Shown here: in pieces, positions 5,439 to 7,997 of the stretch
Layout of the letters: every line of letters starts with the position of its first letter
How positions within the stretch are numbered: position 1 is the stretch's first letter
Assembly (NCBI GenBank): GCA_019428955.1
Contig: JAHYJF010000162.1
Coordinates: forward strand, 1-7,997
Direction of reading: 5' to 3'
From: Burkholderiaceae bacterium
GTDB taxonomy: Bacteria; Pseudomonadota; Gammaproteobacteria; Burkholderiales; Burkholderiaceae_E
DNA length: 7,997 nt
The notes under the pieces: model-generated
The model's input: the letters and a program-made list of their open reading frames with translations, nothing else
The model's database searches: none
Told to the model about the DNA's origin: nothing
Translations under genes and position numbers: made by a program

Positions 5439-6095
5439 TCAATCAGCGGGGCGGGGCACTTCGATGACGATCCTGCGCATCTTGCCGTTGGGCCCCGGAA
5501 AATCGGCCAGCACCGCCTGCATCAGGTAGCGCAGGCCCTCGAGCGCGTCTTCTTCGGAGCCGTCGTTGACCGCGCTGGCCTCGAAAACCTGGCGCGGCGG
5601 CTTGGCCTCGCGATCCCTGATTTCCAGCCTCAGGGCCCGCTCGTAGATCAGCTCATCGCGCACCATCCGGGCGCGCCTGTCAAACAACTCCAGGGCCCCG
5701 CCGTGTTGCCACGGATAGATCGGAACGCCGTAGGAGCGCCAGAAATACGCCCCGCCAAACGGCGCCTCTTCGAATACCCGGCGCAATAGCCGCCCGGTCA
5801 CGAAGTCAAACGAGATTTCGAAACGCCCACTAGCCAATTCGTTGAACCCGGCGCGGTTCAATTCGGCGCGCACCACCCGCTCGAAGGCCGCATGCCGCAA
5901 GCTGTCACGCTGGTGCGACTCGCGCACCAGCACGTAGCCTGGTTTGACGACACCCACCGGCCATTCGTGATAAACGCTCACGTCGTTGACAACCTGGGTA
6001 GCGCATCCGCCGAGTGCCAAGAGAGCCGCAGCCAGCAGAACCATCGTGCCCGAGTGTGTCCAGCGGAGCGCCGGAACTGCAGGTCTTCGTCGCAT
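5439..6095 (-). CDS. Putative lipoprotein, possibly DUF4136-like, function unknown
   Basis: 218 residues. Signal sequence with N-terminal arginines, hydrophobic stretch 18-28 and lipobox LGG before Cys31; Ala at +2 fits outer-membrane retention. The rest has no transmembrane segment. Features: a helix-like stretch AFERVVRAELNRAGF followed by GRFEISFDF, an aromatic/glycine-rich part PFGGAYFWRSYGVPIYPW, then RALRLEIRDR and EGLRYLMQAVLADFPGPNG near the end. The organisation (helix, strand pairs, then a late amphipathic helix with F(P)G) recalls DUF4136 envelope lipoproteins, but I am not certain. A good AGGGGG Shine-Dalgarno lies 7 bases before the ATG. It ends 5 bases from the propeptide-like gene (convergent) and starts divergently from pepN with 62 bases between. 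Confidence 0.75.
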   Translation of the reverse strand: MRRRPAVPALRWTHSGTMVLLAAALLALGGCATQVVNDVSVYHEWPVGVVKPGYVLVRESHQRDSLRHAAFERVVRAELNRAGFNELASGRFEISFDFVTGRLLRRVFEEAPFGGAYFWRSYGVPIYPWQHGGALELFDRRARMVRDELIYERALRLEIRDREAKPPRQVFEASAVNDGSEEDALEGLRYLMQAVLADFPGPNGKMRRIVIEVPRPAD

Positions 6096-6102
6096 GATCT
6101 AT

Positions 6103-6108
6103 CCCCCT
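6103..6108 (-). promoter_or_regulatory. Shine-Dalgarno of the lipoprotein gene
   Basis: Minus-strand AGGGGG seven bases before the ATG at 6095; it supports this start and hence a full signal peptide. Confidence 0.6.
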
Positions 6109-6125
6109 GTTACCCTCGTAGAACA

Positions 6126-6131
6126 TACAAT
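6126..6131 (+). promoter_or_regulatory. Candidate -10 box for pepN
   Basis: TACAAT, the same hexamer as before the M20 gene, 26 bases ahead of the pepN ATG. Transcription would start near 6138, leaving room for the AGGTG ribosome site at 6148-6152. No matching -35 is seen at 16-18 bases. Confidence 0.3.
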
Positions 6132-6157
6132 GCCCACTTCCTCGCGCAGGTGCAACG

Positions 6158-7997
6158 ATGCGGACCAAGACCGCGATAACCGTCAAGAGAAGCGACTACC
6201 GGGAGCCTGATTTCCTGGTCGACAGCATCGAACTGGAGTTCGATCTGGAAGCCGCCTGCACGCGCGTCAAAGCGACGCTCAAGGTGCGTCGCAATGGCGC
6301 AGCTACCGGCGCGCTGGTGCTCGACGGGGAAGGGCTCAAACTGGTGGAACTGCGCCTGGATGACGGCGTCCTGCCGGCCGACGCCTACCTACTCGAGGAG
6401 ACCAGGCTGACCATCGCCAACTGCCCGCCGAGCGCGGTGATCACGGTCGTAAACGAGATTTCTCCGGAACTCAATACCGCGCTCGATGGCTTGTACGTCT
6501 CCCACGGCAATTTCCTCACCCAATGCGAGGCGCAGGGATTCCGGCGCATCACCTTCTTTCCCGATCGCCCCGATGTCATGGCGCGCTATCGGGTCCTGAT
6601 GCGCGCTGAGCGCGCGTCCTGCCCGGTGCTGCTGGCCAACGGCAACCTGATCGACCAGGGCGAGTGCGGCGGCGAGCGCCCCGGCTGGCACTGGGCGCTA
6701 TGGGAGGACCCCTTTCCCAAACCCAGCTACCTGTTCGCGCTGGTCGCAGGCAAGCTCGCCGTGCGCGAGCAGCGCATCACTACCCGCTCGGGGCGCGAAG
6801 CGCTGCTCCAGGCCTGGGTCGAGCCCGGCAACGAGGAGCGCAGCACACATGCGCTCGAATCCCTGGTGCGGGCTATCTCCTGGGACGAACAGCGCTTCGG
6901 GCTGGAACTCGACCTCGAGCGCTTCATGATCGTCGCGACCGACGATTTCAACATGGGGGCGATGGAGAACAAGGGCCTCAACATCTTCAACAGCAAGTAC
7001 GTGTTCGCCAACCAGCGCCTCGCCACGGACGGCGATTTTCGCGCCATCGAATCGGTGGTCGGCCATGAGTATTTCCATAACTGGACCGGCAACCGGGTCA
7101 CCTGCCGCGACTGGTTCCAGCTCACCCTCAAGGAAGGCCTGACGGTCTTTCGCGACCAGGAGTTCTCGGCCGACATGCGCGCCGCGCAGACCGCGGATCC
7201 GGTCGCGGCGGCGAGCGCTCGCACTGTGGGGCGCATCGACGACGTGCGCGCCCTGCGGGCCTCGCAGTTCCCCGAAGATGCCGGACCGATGGCGCATCCG
7301 ATTCGGCCCGACAGCTATCGCGAGATCAACAACTTCTACACCACCACCGTCTACGAGAAAGGGGCGGAGGTGGTGCGCATGCTCCAGACCCTGGTCGGTG
7401 TAGCGGGCTTTCGCAAGGGCATCGAATGCTATTTTGAGCGCCACGACGGCCACGCCGTGACCTGCGATGACTTCGTCGCGGCGATCGCCGACGCCAATGG
7501 CCGTGACCTCGAGCAGTTTTCGCGCTGGTACTCCCGCCCGGGCACGCCGGTCATCGAGGCGCAAAGTTCCTACGACAGCGCCCGCCAGGAATTCTCGCTC
7601 ACCCTGCGCCAGCGCAATGGCGAGGGGCAGTTGCCTCTGCACATCCCGTTCGCTCTCGGACTGGTTGGCCCCCGGGGGCGCGACGTGGAGCTGAAGATCG
7701 CAGGTGAAGCAGCGGGTCCGGTCACTGGCCCCGGCAAAGCTGCGAGCGGCGCGCACACCATGGTGCTCGATTTGCGCGCCGACGAGCAGCGCTTCGTATT
7801 CACCGCTGTTCCGCCCGGGTGCGTCCCATCGCTGCTGCGCGGTTTTTCGGCGCCGGTGATTGTCGAGGCCGGCTACAGCGATGAGCAGTTGTCATTTCTC
7901 GCCGGCAACGATCCTGACCCATTCAATCGCTGGGAGGCGATGCAAAGCCTCGCGCTGCGCGCGGTGCTTGCCGTCGTGGACGGAAGCGCGCCGCGCC
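6158..7997 (+). CDS. pepN: Aminopeptidase N, M1 family zinc metallopeptidase (partial, C-terminus off window)
   Basis: 613 residues visible of an expected 870-890. Cytoplasmic exopeptidase that removes N-terminal residues from peptides in protein turnover. Domain order: N-terminal beta domain with NTALDGLY and FLTQCEAQGFRRITFFPDRP (substrate-pocket Glu124); thermolysin-like domain with GAMEN (267-271); zinc motif HEYFHNW with His303, His307 and the third ligand Glu326 (LTLKEGLTVF); catalytic Tyr399 (TTTVYEKGAEVVRM); then the RWYSRPGTPV segment and the following beta domain. Spacing from His303 to Glu326 equals that of E. coli PepN (297 to 320). Between the zinc site and IDDVRALR there are about 12 more residues than in the E. 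coli protein. The ATG at 6158 has AGGTG five bases upstream. It is divergent from the lipoprotein gene. The frame is open to the window end. Confidence 0.97.
   Translation, partial: MRTKTAITVKRSDYREPDFLVDSIELEFDLEAACTRVKATLKVRRNGAATGALVLDGEGLKLVELRLDDGVLPADAYLLEETRLTIANCPPSAVITVVNEISPELNTALDGLYVSHGNFLTQCEAQGFRRITFFPDRPDVMARYRVLMRAERASCPVLLANGNLIDQGECGGERPGWHWALWEDPFPKPSYLFALVAGKLAVREQRITTRSGREALLQAWVEPGNEERSTHALESLVRAISWDEQRFGLELDLERFMIVATDDFNMGAMENKGLNIFNSKYVFANQRLATDGDFRAIESVVGHEYFHNWTGNRVTCRDWFQLTLKEGLTVFRDQEFSADMRAAQTADPVAAASARTVGRIDDVRALRASQFPEDAGPMAHPIRPDSYREINNFYTTTVYEKGAEVVRMLQTLVGVAGFRKGIECYFERHDGHAVTCDDFVAAIADANGRDLEQFSRWYSRPGTPVIEAQSSYDSARQEFSLTLRQRNGEGQLPLHIPFALGLVGPRGRDVELKIAGEAAGPVTGPGKAASGAHTMVLDLRADEQRFVFTAVPPGCVPSLLRGFSAPVIVEAGYSDEQLSFLAGNDPDPFNRWEAMQSLALRAVLAVVDGSAPR

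Noticed and set aside
6698..7756. Minus-strand 352-codon open frame opposite pepN
   Set aside because: The plus strand carries unmistakable PepN motifs over the same span; the antisense protein shows no recognisable domain.

Overview
The window is GC-rich, with G/C-ending codons throughout and densely packed genes on both strands. Gene content (a PepN-type aminopeptidase, two lipoproteins with lipoboxes, a PaiB-like protein, an Ogt-type DNA repair protein) points to a Gram-negative proteobacterium, most likely beta or gamma. I cannot place it more finely. I see no mobile element, CRISPR array, tRNA or rRNA, and no stretch over 300 bases without a gene.

Layout, left to right: (1) a minus-strand Ogt-type methylguanine methyltransferase cut by the left edge; (2) a divergent plus-strand M20-family peptidase/amidohydrolase, which may have a leaderless start; (3) a minus-strand pair converging on it, a flavin reductase followed by a PaiB-like FMN-binding protein, with a short possible leader ORF ahead of the reductase; (4) a plus-strand pair, a kexin-like subtilisin lipoprotein with a C-terminal P domain, and directly behind it (TGATG stop/start overlap) a secreted cysteine-free protein that resembles the detached propeptide of an S8 protease; (5) a minus-strand lipoprotein of unknown function, possibly DUF4136-like; (6) divergent pepN, cut by the right edge.

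The most interesting part is 3206-5433. The protease has the S8 Asp/His/Ser triad and oxyanion Asn, and keeps the acidic S1 and S2 pocket positions that give furin/kexin enzymes their preference for paired basic residues. It has almost no room for its own propeptide. The next gene encodes a propeptide-like protein whose last two residues are Lys-Lys, the kind of end such a protease would leave or bind as product. My hypothesis is a kexin-like convertase whose inhibitor/chaperone is supplied in trans from the same operon. The rest is mostly ordinary housekeeping or accessory metabolism. Secondary oddities are unusual residues at the M20 metal-ligand positions, a 12-residue insertion in PepN just after its zinc site, and a GTGA-coupled leader ORF before the flavin reductase.
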